Shown here: piece by piece, positions 18,040-26,352 of the stretch
Numbering within the stretch: position 1 is the stretch's first letter
How the letters are laid out: each line of letters begins with the position of its first letter
The notes under the pieces: model-generated
Database searches by the model: none
What the model was told of the DNA's origin: nothing
What the model saw: the letters and a program-made list of their open reading frames with translations, nothing else
Program-made: the position numbers and the translations under genes
Source of the DNA: Carboxylicivirga mesophila
GTDB lineage: Bacteria > Bacteroidota > Bacteroidia > Bacteroidales > Marinilabiliaceae
Reading direction: 5' to 3'
DNA: 64,000 bases
Assembly (NCBI RefSeq): GCF_018271975.1
Contig: NZ_JAGUCN010000003.1
Location: 62,001-126,000, forward strand

Positions 18040-18627
18040 TTATCTATTAGTCCATTCAAGCGTTTCCATCAGGTGAATGACATCCTCTTCAACAAAATCG
18101 ATCACAGGAGCCAGACTATCCTGATTAGGCTTGGCGTTAAAATATAATGAGCCCCGGATAAAATGATGCAAGCTGTCAGTGGCAAAAAACTGGAGTGGTG
18201 AGGCTGCATTCCCTTTAATCTCATAAAGGATGCCCATCACCTGTTTTTGCTCATTGTAGAACATGCGTTCGTTAATAGCATCAGCCTTAATGGTATGCTT
18301 ATAAGCTAACTTACGGCTATCTTCCAGCAGATCATTAAAATTATCAACAACTGCCTTGTAACTGATATGAATCTGCCCATTCATCTCCGGAAAAACAATA
18401 TTCAACCAGTATGCCTCAGCGTTAACACTGGTATCGGGTATTGCTTTGGCATAAGAAGGATATTCAAACTGATAAGGAAATGGCTGGTCAAATGCCTGGT
18501 AGTCCTTTTCAGGCAAAACAATTCTGAAATAGCCCCTTGGCTTGGGCGTGGTTTTCTGGCGACAGGCACTTGCTACAAACATTACAAGTAATAACATTAA
18601 CCCCAGCCGCATTATAACTCTTAGCAT
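18040..18627 (-). CDS. gldD: Gliding motility lipoprotein GldD
   Basis: A 195-residue lipoprotein with lipobox at 'FVASAC' and the GldD signature right after it ('KPRGYFRIVLPEKDYQAFDQPFPYQFEYPSYA'). GldD is needed for gliding and type IX secretion in Flavobacterium. The rest has 'YWLNIVFPEMNGQIHISYKAV' and 'LYFNAKPNQDSLAPVIDFVEEDVIHLMETLEW', also typical. It follows gldE by 2 bp, the usual gene order in this phylum, and precedes sfp by 3 bp. Confidence 0.95.
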   Translation of the reverse strand: MLRVIMRLGLMLLLVMFVASACRQKTTPKPRGYFRIVLPEKDYQAFDQPFPYQFEYPSYAKAIPDTSVNAEAYWLNIVFPEMNGQIHISYKAVVDNFNDLLEDSRKLAYKHTIKADAINERMFYNEQKQVMGILYEIKGNAASPLQFFATDSLHHFIRGSLYFNAKPNQDSLAPVIDFVEEDVIHLMETLEWTNR

Positions 18628-18629
18628 AC

Positions 18630-19952
18630 CTACTTCTTTATTTCGAACTTCACTTTTTTTATCCGCCTGTTATCGGCTGCTACAATCGTAAAAACACAGT
18701 CACCATGCTTGATAACATCATTCTTTTGAGGAATTTGTCCTTTTAGCTCAAGAATTAATCCGGCCAATGTTTCGGCTTCGCCCCTCACTTTGGCAAATAG
18801 CTCTTCATCCGTCTCGGTGATTTTATGGAAATCATTTAACAGCACCTTCGCCTCAAATACTATTGAGCCATCTGGCATCCTTGTGAAATATTCTTCATCA
18901 TCGTCCAGTTCATCACTAATATCGCCAACAATTTCTTCTAATATATCTTCCAAAGTGACAATTCCCATCGTGCCGCCATACTCGTCAACAACAATGGCCA
19001 TATGAATTTTGTGCGACTGAAACTCTTCCAATAAATCATTAATCATTTTTGTTTCAGGTACATAATACGCCTTCCTAATCAGGGATTGCCACTCAAATTC
19101 AGGACCTTCATCAAGGTGAGCCAATAAATCTTTCACATATAGGATACCTTTCACATTATCCGGTGTTTCTTCAAAAACCGGAATGCGTGAGTAACCTGAA
19201 TCAATGATAACCTGCAGCACCTTGTTATAGTTGCTCTTAATCTCCACATCAATCACATCAACACGTGCAGTCATAATTTCTGACACATCAATATTCCCAA
19301 ACTTTACAATCCCTTCGAGAATATCTTTCTCTTCCGAAATATCACTCCCTGTCAATTCCAAAGCTTGTGAAATGTCATCCATCGACAGACTGCCGACTTT
19401 TTTAGCAATCCGGCGATTAACAATACTGGTGGACTGGGTCAACACAATACTCAAAGGTTTCAGAATGCGGGTTAACACCATCAGTGGATAAGCCATAAAG
19501 GCTGCAAATTTACGTGGGTATTGCGAAGCATAAACTTTAGGCAAAATCTCACCAAAGAACAGGATGATGCCGGTTATAAAGATGACCTCAAAAACAAATT
19601 TGATAATTGTGCCTTCACCAAAATCAACAATCGTAGCCGCCACAAAAGATGTGAGAATGACAATGGCCACATTGACAAAATTATTGCTGATTAAGATAGT
19701 TGCCAGAAGTGTTTCCTTATTCTTAAGATGATTGAGCACCTGCTTGCTTTTTTTACTCTGGTTTTCCTTCAAGGACTTTAAATCACTGGGTTCTAAAGAA
19801 AAATAGGCCACCTCAGAACCTGAAATTAATGCTGACAACAGCAAAAGGCACAGATTGATAATAATAGCGAAAAGCGTGCCTATTGTAAAAGGTAAAAAAT
19901 CCAGCCCCGAAGAGCTGGAGGAGATTATTGTACTAATACTATCGGTTTCCAA
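18630..19952 (-). CDS. gldE: Gliding motility-associated protein GldE (CNNM/CBS/CorC_HlyC)
   Basis: A 440-residue inner-membrane protein. Residues ~20-200 hold the DUF21/CNNM membrane domain with several TM helices ('ALISGSEVAYFSLEP'), then a tandem CBS pair ('EIMTARVDVIDVEI', 'GIVTLEDILEEIVGDISDE') and a C-terminal CorC_HlyC domain. Family relatives act in Mg2+/Co2+ transport or regulation; GldE overlaps functionally with GldD in motility. It begins 24 bp after ssb and ends 2 bp before gldD, so the three form a unit. Confidence 0.94.
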   Translation of the reverse strand: METDSISTIISSSSSGLDFLPFTIGTLFAIIINLCLLLLSALISGSEVAYFSLEPSDLKSLKENQSKKSKQVLNHLKNKETLLATILISNNFVNVAIVILTSFVAATIVDFGEGTIIKFVFEVIFITGIILFFGEILPKVYASQYPRKFAAFMAYPLMVLTRILKPLSIVLTQSTSIVNRRIAKKVGSLSMDDISQALELTGSDISEEKDILEGIVKFGNIDVSEIMTARVDVIDVEIKSNYNKVLQVIIDSGYSRIPVFEETPDNVKGILYVKDLLAHLDEGPEFEWQSLIRKAYYVPETKMINDLLEEFQSHKIHMAIVVDEYGGTMGIVTLEDILEEIVGDISDELDDDEEYFTRMPDGSIVFEAKVLLNDFHKITETDEELFAKVRGEAETLAGLILELKGQIPQKNDVIKHGDCVFTIVAADNRRIKKVKFEIKK

Positions 19953-19976
19953 ACAAGTACTTTTAAGTTAAAGAAA

Positions 19977-20450
19977 TTAGAATGGTAAATCATCAGTTTC
20001 GTCATTACCTAGGAAAGTATCTTCCTGAGCTGGCGTATTCATTGGTGCACTCGGCTGGGTAGGCTGTGATGACGATGCCATACCACCACCCTGCTCGCCT
20101 GTAGCCGGATTATCGGATTTTCGTCCAAGAAGCTGCAAATTATCAGCATATATTTCGGTAACATAACGCTTGTTGCCATCTTTATCATCGTATGAACGCG
20201 TCCTGATCTTACCCTCAATAAACAACTGCGTTCCCTTCTTCACAAAGTTTTCAACAACTTTTGCCAAACCTCTCCATGCTACTATGTTATGCCATTCAGT
20301 TCTGTCAGGCACCGTCTGTCCATCTCTACCTGTATAGCCACGTTCTGTTGTCGCCAACGAGAAATTTGCAACTGCAACATCATTATCCAGATATCGAACT
20401 TCCGGGTCTTTACCTACATTACCAACTAAAATTACTTTATTAACCGACAT
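19977..20450 (-). CDS. ssb: Single-stranded DNA-binding protein
   Basis: The 157-residue SSB has the N-terminal OB fold ('MSVNKVILVGNVGKDPEVRY', 'VANFSLATTER', 'WHNIVAWRGLAKVVENFVKKG'), a Gln/Ser/Pro-rich linker, and the acidic tip DDLPF that docks SSB partners. It protects ssDNA in replication and repair. A -7 element at 20505-20512 lies just upstream, so ssb may lead the ssb-gldE-gldD-sfp-pcrB unit, separately from mutY. Confidence 0.97.
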   Translation of the reverse strand: MSVNKVILVGNVGKDPEVRYLDNDVAVANFSLATTERGYTGRDGQTVPDRTEWHNIVAWRGLAKVVENFVKKGTQLFIEGKIRTRSYDDKDGNKRYVTEIYADNLQLLGRKSDNPATGEQGGGMASSSQPTQPSAPMNTPAQEDTFLGNDETDDLPF

Positions 20451-20504
20451 GGTTTTACTGTTTAGGTTTAAATGATTTAAAAATACAAAACTTTAAAGTT
20501 AAAA

Positions 20505-20512
20505 CAAAAGTA
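20505..20512 (-). promoter_or_regulatory. -7 element for ssb-gldE-gldD
   Basis: The minus strand reads TACTTTTG, located 55 bp upstream of the ssb ATG in the short gap after mutY. The -33 region would fall within the mutY 3' end. Confidence 0.4.
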
Positions 20513-20514
20513 GA

Positions 20515-21549
20515 TTAATCCTGCCTAACTCGGATTCTTTCATCAAGAAAATTAGCGACCAATTGTGAAAAGGGATAGTTCTTAATTTCGTTTAAATTGA
20601 CCAGAACATAACCACCATCAAGACCATTTACAACTGATTTATCTGCAAAGTAAAAGGAGGCGTTAATCACCTGGTGACTTAAAATATGCTTCTTTTGAGC
20701 AATCAACACCACCTCTGTACCCAGCTCTCCAGACAACTCTTCTGGCGCAACTTCATGTTCAGTCTCCGTCAGCGGTAATTGATAAAGGTTCTTCCAAATA
20801 TCATTTCCCGAACGCTTTTCCAGGTAAATAGCCCCTTCATTTTCTATAAGAAAGTAGTTGAAATAGCGCTGGCGCTGTTTAAGTTTCTTCGACTTAGCAG
20901 GCAACTCGGACACTGTTTTTTGGCTAAAGGCGATACAGTCATCATTAAAAATGCACCCGTTACACACGGGGTTAGCAGGTTTACACACTAATGCTCCATA
21001 CTCAATCATGGCCTGATTATGATCGCCTGGCTCTTTCTTATTCAATAAAACTTCTGCCATTAAGGCAAACTCTTTCTTTCCTTCGGTAGTATCAATGGGA
21101 GTGTGTATCCCTTTAAGTCGCGAAATAAACCTATACACATTTCCATCAATGGCCGCTCGTGGTTCGCCAAAACAAAACGAACTGATAGCAGCCGCTGTAT
21201 AAGGCCCAATTCCTTTTAGCTTTAGAATATCATTGTAGGTTGATGGAAATATCCCTTTCAGCTCAGTACTAATAAAGCGTGCAGTGGTATGTAGATTTCT
21301 TGCCCGAGAATAATATCCCAATCCCTGCCACAACTTCAACACTTTTTCCTCGGAAGCCATAGCTAAACTGTGTACATCCGGGAACTCCTGCACAAATCGC
21401 TCATAGTACGCAAGACCTTGCACAACCTGGGTTTGCTGCAATATAATTTCTGATAACCATACCTTATATGGATCATTAACTGAGCGCCACGGGAGCGACC
21501 TTTTATAAACATGATACCATTGCAGCAATTTTATTCCGAAATCCGTCAT
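20515..21549 (-). CDS. mutY: A/G-specific adenine DNA glycosylase MutY
   Basis: Removes adenine mispaired with 8-oxoguanine. It shows the HhH-GPD domain ('PYKVWLSEIILQQTQV' with the catalytic Glu, 'LKGIGPYTAAAISSF'), the 4Fe-4S loop with spacing C-x6-C-x2-C-x5-C ('CKPANPVCNGCIFNDDC'), and a C-terminal NUDIX-like 8-oxoG recognition domain. I chose the ATG at 21549; the frame opens at a TTG (21567), but that codon lies within the predicted -7 element. It is divergent from HU. Confidence 0.95.
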   Translation of the reverse strand: MTDFGIKLLQWYHVYKRSLPWRSVNDPYKVWLSEIILQQTQVVQGLAYYERFVQEFPDVHSLAMASEEKVLKLWQGLGYYSRARNLHTTARFISTELKGIFPSTYNDILKLKGIGPYTAAAISSFCFGEPRAAIDGNVYRFISRLKGIHTPIDTTEGKKEFALMAEVLLNKKEPGDHNQAMIEYGALVCKPANPVCNGCIFNDDCIAFSQKTVSELPAKSKKLKQRQRYFNYFLIENEGAIYLEKRSGNDIWKNLYQLPLTETEHEVAPEELSGELGTEVVLIAQKKHILSHQVINASFYFADKSVVNGLDGGYVLVNLNEIKNYPFSQLVANFLDERIRVRQD

Positions 21550-21564
21550 TATTAAAATTTTAAG

Positions 21565-21572
21565 CAAAAATA
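21565..21572 (-). promoter_or_regulatory. -7 element for mutY
   Basis: The minus strand reads TATTTTTG. Predicted transcript start near 21558 gives a leader of only about 9 nt and supports ATG 21549 as the start. Confidence 0.4.
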
Positions 21573-21604
21573 ATGCATTTGTTTTTTTTTATTGAGATTT
21601 CATT

Positions 21605-21612
21605 TATCTTTG
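21605..21612 (+). promoter_or_regulatory. -7 element for the HU gene
   Basis: Plus-strand TATCTTTG with TTTG at 21578-21581; the 23-bp spacer is slightly longer than the usual 19-21. The predicted leader is about 50 nt and A/T rich. Confidence 0.5.
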
Positions 21613-21671
21613 CAATCTGAATTTTAGAAAACGACTGTAAATAATTGATAATTAAATAATTTTAAGAAAAA

Positions 21672-21959
21672 ATGACAAAGGCTGATATCGTAAACGAAAT
21701 TTCAAAAAATACTGGAATTGAAAAAGTTACAGTTCAGAAGACTGTTGAGGCTTTTATGGATACTATCAAAGGTTCTTTGGTTAAAGGTAAGAACGTATAT
21801 TTGAGAGGTTTCGGTTCTTTCGTAGTGAAAGAGCGTGCTGAAAAAACAGCTCGTAACATCTCTAAGAATACTACTATTATTATTCCAGCCCACTTCATTC
21901 CTTCGTTCAAGCCTTCTAAGAGCTTTGTAACAAAAGTTAAGAATAACGTAAAGAAATAA
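21672..21959 (+). CDS. HU family DNA-binding protein
   Basis: A 95-residue histone-like protein that bends and compacts DNA. It has the N-terminal 'MTKADIVNEISKNTGIEKVTVQKTVEAFM' helices and the 'VYLRGFGSFVVKERAEKTARNI' beta-arm base. Length and basic C-terminus ('PSKSFVTKVKNNVKK') are normal for HU; IHF subunits are similar, so the exact class is not fixed. Codon use is visibly optimised, as for highly expressed genes. It is followed by a tiny basic gene 25 bp downstream. Confidence 0.95.
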   Translation: MTKADIVNEISKNTGIEKVTVQKTVEAFMDTIKGSLVKGKNVYLRGFGSFVVKERAEKTARNISKNTTIIIPAHFIPSFKPSKSFVTKVKNNVKK

Positions 21960-21984
21960 TTATAACCATTTAAAACGTTGAGCC

Positions 21985-22077
21985 ATGCCAAGTGGAAAAA
22001 AGAGAAAAAGACATAAGATGGCTACGCACAAGCGTAAGAAAAGATTAAGAAAAAATCGTCATAAGAAGAAGAAGTAA
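21985..22077 (+). CDS. 30-residue very basic ribosomal-type protein (COX24/AURKAIP1, bS22-like)
   Basis: A short gene from ATG 21985 to TAA 22077. It encodes a protein starting MPSGKKRKRHKMATHKRKKR and ending in a run of four Lys; over half of the residues are Lys or Arg. This composition and the 'KRHKMxTHKRKKRLRKNRHKKK' pattern match the AURKAIP1/COX24 family (mS38), to which the mycobacterial small-subunit protein bS22 belongs. It likely sits on the small ribosomal subunit. The position 25 bp after HU and before RNase G points to cotranscription with HU, followed by a 14-bp hairpin. Confidence 0.8.
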   Translation: MPSGKKRKRHKMATHKRKKRLRKNRHKKKK

Positions 22078-22101
22078 TCTTCTTTACGTCTTAAAATTTT
22101 T

Positions 22102-22132
22102 ACAAACAGAAAGTGTAACACTTTCTGTTTGT
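22102..22132 (+). terminator. 14-bp perfect hairpin between the bS22-like gene and rng
   Basis: Stem 22102-22115 with 22119-22132 around a 3-nt TAA loop. The downstream tract is T-rich but interrupted by G and A, so it may be a leaky terminator or an RNA processing/stability element ahead of the RNase G gene. Confidence 0.6.
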
Positions 22133-22181
22133 TGTTTGTATTTATATACAACGTTCTTTGAAATAAAATTGCGATCATATA

Positions 22182-23732
22182 GTGAATGCAGAACTGTTTG
22201 TAGATGTCACTCCTGATCATCTTTCATTAGCATTAATGGAAGATAAGCGATTAGTTGAACTCCGCAAGGAGACCAGTAATGTTCAGTTTGCAGTAGGCGA
22301 TATTTACCTGGGTAAAGTCAAAAAAATTATGCCCGGACTAAATGCCGCATTTATTGATGTAGGTTACGAGAAAGATGCTTTTTTACATTATCTAGATCTT
22401 GGACCACAATTTCGTTCCCTACAAAAATTTTTGAATATTGCTTCAACTAAGAAAGGAGTAGTGTCATTGCACAAGCTTAAACCGGAACCCGATATTAACA
22501 AAAACGGGACGATTCCGGAAGTTCTTACAGCAGGGCAACATGTATTGGTTCAGGTGGCCAAAGAACCTATCTCAACCAAAGGCCCTAGATTAACATCAGA
22601 ACTTTCAATAGCAGGAAGAAACATTGTACTATTACCCTTCTCCGATAAAGTATCGGTTAGTCAAAAACTATCTTCGTCAGAAGAAAAAGCACGACTTAAA
22701 CGACTTTTAACGAGTATCAAACCCAAAAACTACGGCGTCATAATCAGAACCGTAGCTGAAGGCAAGCAAGCAGCAGAGTTAGACAAAGAATTAAAAATGC
22801 TTGTTAAACGCTGGGAAGAACACACATCGCGCATTAAAGATGTGAAAGCTCCAGGTTTGGTAATGGGTGAAATAGGACGTACTTCTGCTTTATTAAGAGA
22901 CATATTGAATCCGTCATTCAACTCAATCTATGTAAATGACGAAGAAGTATGTAAGGAAATTAAGGAGTATGTGGGACTTATAGCCCCCGACCGACAAAAG
23001 ATTGTAAAACACTACAAAGGTGCAGCTGGTATTTTTGATCAGTTCATGGTGAACCGTCAAATCAAAGCGCTCTTCGGCAAAACCGTTTCATTTAAAAGCG
23101 GTGCCTACCTAATCATAGAGCATACCGAAGCCCTTCATGTTATTGATGTTAACAGTGGTAATCGTTCAAAATCGGCTTCTAATCAAGAAAACAATGCATT
23201 AGAAGTAAACCTGGCTGCTGCAGATGAAATAGCCAGACAATTGCGATTACGAGATATGGGAGGCATCATTGTTGTCGACTTCATTGATATGCAAAACAAT
23301 GAGAATCGCCAAAAGGTGTTCGAAAAAATGAAACAGGCTATGGCGTCTGATCGAACCAAGCACAATATCTTACCTTTAAGTAAGTTTGGTTTGATGCAAA
23401 TCACCCGCCAACGTGTAAGACCTGAGATGCATATTAAAACAGCCGAAGGATGCCCTACCTGCAACGGAACCGGAAAAATTGCTCCGGCACTTTTCTGGCC
23501 CGAAAAAATTGAAACTGCTGTAAAACAAGCTGTGCAAGGCTTGAAAATGAAAAAATTGATCCTGAATGTACACCCGATGGTGCATGCTTACCTCAAAAAA
23601 GGTTTTCCTTCCATTAGTCTTAAATGGAAGTTCAAATATACGCATGGACTTAAAATTGTACCTTCCGACTCACTAGGAATCCTAGAATTCAAGATATTAG
23701 ATAATGATAAACAAGAGGTTGACCTGTCTTAG
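22182..23732 (+). CDS. rng: Ribonuclease E/G family endoribonuclease (RNase G)
   Basis: Endonuclease for rRNA processing and mRNA decay. The 516-residue protein starts at GTG 22182 ('MNAELFVDVTPDHLSLALMEDKRLVEL'), the usual beginning in this phylum. An S1 RNA-binding domain follows ('VGDIYLGKVKKIMPGLNAAFIDVGYEKDAF'), then the catalytic DNase I-like core with 'LHVIDVNSGNRS' and 'GGIIVVDFIDM', whose Asp residues bind Mg2+. The zinc-link motif is 'CPTCNGTG'. It lacks the long C-terminal scaffold of RNase E. Its stop is embedded in a terminator. Confidence 0.94.
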   Translation: MNAELFVDVTPDHLSLALMEDKRLVELRKETSNVQFAVGDIYLGKVKKIMPGLNAAFIDVGYEKDAFLHYLDLGPQFRSLQKFLNIASTKKGVVSLHKLKPEPDINKNGTIPEVLTAGQHVLVQVAKEPISTKGPRLTSELSIAGRNIVLLPFSDKVSVSQKLSSSEEKARLKRLLTSIKPKNYGVIIRTVAEGKQAAELDKELKMLVKRWEEHTSRIKDVKAPGLVMGEIGRTSALLRDILNPSFNSIYVNDEEVCKEIKEYVGLIAPDRQKIVKHYKGAAGIFDQFMVNRQIKALFGKTVSFKSGAYLIIEHTEALHVIDVNSGNRSKSASNQENNALEVNLAAADEIARQLRLRDMGGIIVVDFIDMQNNENRQKVFEKMKQAMASDRTKHNILPLSKFGLMQITRQRVRPEMHIKTAEGCPTCNGTGKIAPALFWPEKIETAVKQAVQGLKMKKLILNVHPMVHAYLKKGFPSISLKWKFKYTHGLKIVPSDSLGILEFKILDNDKQEVDLS

Positions 23733-23746
23733 GTCAGCCTTTTTTT
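23716..23746 (+). terminator. Terminator of rng, overlapping its stop codon
   Basis: A 10-bp stem (23716-23725 with 23731-23740, one T-G pair) around a 5-nt loop is followed by six T. The stop TAG (23730-23732) lies at the loop/stem junction. Confidence 0.85.
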
Positions 23747-23947
23747 GTTGTAGTGATATAAGTCATGTCAGATAATCAAACATGCTGTCACCCCCTTTCA
23801 CACTTTAGGTGTCTTTACTGCAAGTAGCACATTTGCCAATACCCTTTTGCCTGCTCACGCTAGCAGAGTGCGCAAAATCATACTCTTTGAGGCCATATTA
23901 ACGTTTCTATAACAAGTTTACATAGGCTTCAAAAGACTCAAATGTTG

Positions 23948-23955
23948 TAACTTTG
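23948..23955 (+). promoter_or_regulatory. -7 element for the DsbD-like gene, with adjacent palindrome
   Basis: Plus-strand TAACTTTG. It runs into the palindrome TGTAC-ACAT-GTACA (23954-23967), which would cover the transcript start and could be an operator. No clear TTTG at -33. Confidence 0.4.
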
Positions 23956-24014
23956 TACACATGTACAGATTTAGATAGTTGGCTTAATTATTGCTGTATC
24001 AAGGCCGGTTTTTG

Positions 24015-24164
24015 ATGGAATCATCCAATATAATTCAGAAGCCTATTAACAAAAGTCAACTATCAGACAATTTGAAATTTGCAGACGATCTGATTAGATA
24101 TCTTGAAACAATTAAAAAACGTGTGAAACGAACAGGGCACGCATCAAAATGCCAGACGCATTGA
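24015..24164 (+). CDS. Possible 49-residue leader ORF
   Basis: From ATG 24015 to TGA 24164 an open frame encodes a charged peptide beginning MESSNIIQKPINKSQLSDNL and ending KCQTH. It lies downstream of the -7 element at 23948 and 51 bp upstream of the DsbD-like gene, so if that promoter is used it would be first on the transcript. There is no recognisable family or clear ribosome-binding site, and the length is within what chance allows. A leader peptide is possible, but so is a meaningless frame. Confidence 0.25.
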   Translation: MESSNIIQKPINKSQLSDNLKFADDLIRYLETIKKRVKRTGHASKCQTH

Positions 24165-24215
24165 ATGCAACTCCTGAGAGTTCCATGTGGCACATAAAAT
24201 GAAAATTTTACACAC

Positions 24216-26171
24216 ATGAAAAGAACATTAGCAGCACTAACACTTCTGGTGGCCATTTTTACAGGTGCACATGCCCAGATGGATATGGAGCAACACATTA
24301 CCTGGAAATTCTCAACCAATAACCTGGAAGACGGAAAGGTTGAAATTATTTGTGAAGCAAGCATCGATGACGGATGGCATGTTTACTCTTCGGAATTGCC
24401 CGAAAATACAGCTGTCCCAACTAGTATTGAAGTTGAAGAAAGCGAAGCATACTCCATCCTTGACGGGATAACTGAAGAGCCGAAACCCACTGCGCATTTT
24501 GACGAAACATTTGGTGCCGAACTAAAATGGTTTGATAAGAAAGCGACCTTCAAGAAAGTAGTTCAATTAAAGCAGGAAGGTGACGTTATCATCAAAGGCT
24601 ACATCGAGTCAATGATTTGCAATGACGAAACCTGCATGCCTCCTGAAATGGTAGACTTTGAGTTAACTGTAAACACTGCTGCTCCTGTATCTGAACAAGT
24701 AACAGATAGCACAAATGCGGACGAAAGTGAAGAAGAGGAGTCATACTGGGGTATTTTCTTCCTCGCCTTTGGTGGTGGCTTGGCTGCCTTGCTTACCCCT
24801 TGTGTATTCCCAATGATTCCGATGACTGTAAGCTTCTTTACAAAGACAAGTGCCACTAAGGCAGCAGGTATAAGAAATGGAATATTGTATGGACTGTCCA
24901 TCATCGTTATATATCTTCTACTTGGTGTTGTCGTTTCATTTTTCTTTGGCGCCAGTGCACTTAACCAATTATCAACAAATGTTTGGTTTAATCTTTTCTT
25001 CTTTCTGTTGCTCGTTGTGTTTGCAGCCTCCTTTTTTGGTGCATTCGAAATAGTCATGCCTAGTTCATGGGTTAACTTTACTACAAAAAATGAAGATAAG
25101 GGTGGCTTTCTAGGCATATTTTTCATGGCTTTCACACTAGCTTTAGTATCATTTAGCTGTACAGGTCCAATTGTTGGAGCATTACTTGTTAATGCAGCAA
25201 GAGGAGGCTTAGTAGGTCCAATCGTTGGCATGCTCGGGTTCTCATCAGCTTTAGCACTGCCATTTGCCTTTTTCGCGGCCTTCCCGGGCTACCTCAATTC
25301 ATTACCAAAATCAGGTGGTTGGCTTAACTCAGTTAAAGTCATCCTCGGCTTCCTGGAACTGGCATTTGCCTTCAAGTTCTTATCAATTGCCGATATGACA
25401 ATGGGCTGGCACATTCTCGAAAGGGAAGTATTTATAGCTATCTGGATTGCTATTTTTGGCGCAATGGGCTTTTACTTGCTTGGCAAACTGCGCCTGCCAC
25501 ACGACTCGCCAATGGAATACATCCCTGTATCAAGGTTCTTAATGGGATTATTAGTATTAAGCTTCACTATCTATATGATCCCAGGTCTTTGGGGAGCTCC
25601 AGTAAATCTAATCAGCGGTTTCCCACCCCCAAAGAATTATGCAGAGTCTCCATTTGGAGTGGGCGACCAAACACCCGTACAGGGCATTGTTAGCAGCAAC
25701 GATAATCATGGTGGCATGCCCGAAGGTATGCACTATGGACCTCAAGGTATTCCTGCCTTTAAGGATTACGATTTGGCCATGGCCTATTCGAAGAAAGTTA
25801 ATAAACCATTACTATTGGATTTCACAGGATTAGGTTGTACCAATTGCCGTAAGATGGAGGATAAGGTATGGTCTAACGAGTCCATCAAAGCTATGCTGGC
25901 TAACGATTACATATTGGTATCACTCTATGTTGATGACCGTAAGAAACTTGATGAACCATATGTATCTGATATTACCGGTAAGAAAATCAGAACCGTTGGA
26001 CAAAAATGGGCCGAATTTCAGATGGAGCGCTACCAGCAACAAGGTCAGCCATACTATGTAATAATTGATGAAGACGAAAAGACCTTGAATACTCCGGTGG
26101 CTTACGACCCGGATATCAAAAAGTATAAAAACTGGCTGTTAGATGGCTTAGAAAAATACAAAAGCAGGTAA
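24216..26171 (+). CDS. Thiol:disulfide interchange protein, DsbD type
   Basis: Carries reducing equivalents from cytoplasmic thioredoxin across the inner membrane. The 651 residues show a signal peptide, an N-terminal DsbD-alpha-like domain with the pair 'MICNDETCMPPE' (around 130), a CcdA-like membrane domain of about eight TM helices with the redox cysteines in 'LTPCVFPMIPMTVSFF' and 'VSFSCTGPIVGALL', and a C-terminal thioredoxin domain with CTNC ('FTGLGCTNCRKMED'). All three cysteine pairs are intact. It could supply reductant to TlpA-like proteins such as the one at 4965. It is monocistronic with a strong terminator. Confidence 0.93.
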   Translation: MKRTLAALTLLVAIFTGAHAQMDMEQHITWKFSTNNLEDGKVEIICEASIDDGWHVYSSELPENTAVPTSIEVEESEAYSILDGITEEPKPTAHFDETFGAELKWFDKKATFKKVVQLKQEGDVIIKGYIESMICNDETCMPPEMVDFELTVNTAAPVSEQVTDSTNADESEEEESYWGIFFLAFGGGLAALLTPCVFPMIPMTVSFFTKTSATKAAGIRNGILYGLSIIVIYLLLGVVVSFFFGASALNQLSTNVWFNLFFFLLLVVFAASFFGAFEIVMPSSWVNFTTKNEDKGGFLGIFFMAFTLALVSFSCTGPIVGALLVNAARGGLVGPIVGMLGFSSALALPFAFFAAFPGYLNSLPKSGGWLNSVKVILGFLELAFAFKFLSIADMTMGWHILEREVFIAIWIAIFGAMGFYLLGKLRLPHDSPMEYIPVSRFLMGLLVLSFTIYMIPGLWGAPVNLISGFPPPKNYAESPFGVGDQTPVQGIVSSNDNHGGMPEGMHYGPQGIPAFKDYDLAMAYSKKVNKPLLLDFTGLGCTNCRKMEDKVWSNESIKAMLANDYILVSLYVDDRKKLDEPYVSDITGKKIRTVGQKWAEFQMERYQQQGQPYYVIIDEDEKTLNTPVAYDPDIKKYKNWLLDGLEKYKSR

Positions 26172-26195
26172 TTAATCATACCACATATATCGGAT

Positions 26196-26225
26196 AAAGC
26201 CCTTCCATTTTCGGAAGGGCTTTTC
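26196..26225 (+). terminator. Terminator of the DsbD-like gene
   Basis: An 11-bp stem (26196-26206 with 26213-26223) with the core AGCCCTTCC/GGAAGGGCT, a 6-nt loop and a T-rich tail lies 24 bp after the stop. Confidence 0.85.
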
Positions 26226-26352
26226 TTTTGACAGATAATTACTGGCGTTAATGGACAAAATAAAACGATTAGTAAAAATCTTATTTCCATCTCTTTTTAT
26301 AAATAGCTAAATAACATAGCTTTAACTGATTATTGGCATTAAACCAAACCGT

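Larger units (their letters stand above)
23747..24214. other. Intergenic region upstream of the DsbD-like gene
   Basis: This 468-bp gap has a -7 element (23948-23955), a small interrupted palindrome at the expected transcript start (TGTAC-ACAT-GTACA, 23954-23967), and a possible 49-codon ORF at 24015-24164 in what would be a 250-nt leader. Nothing else is recognisable in the first 200 bp. Confidence 0.5.

Noticed and set aside
24599-25231. A 210-codon frame on the minus strand inside the DsbD-like gene
   Set aside because: It is antisense to a full-length, motif-complete gene and its translation is low-complexity Thr/Ser/Lys/Pro with no family features.
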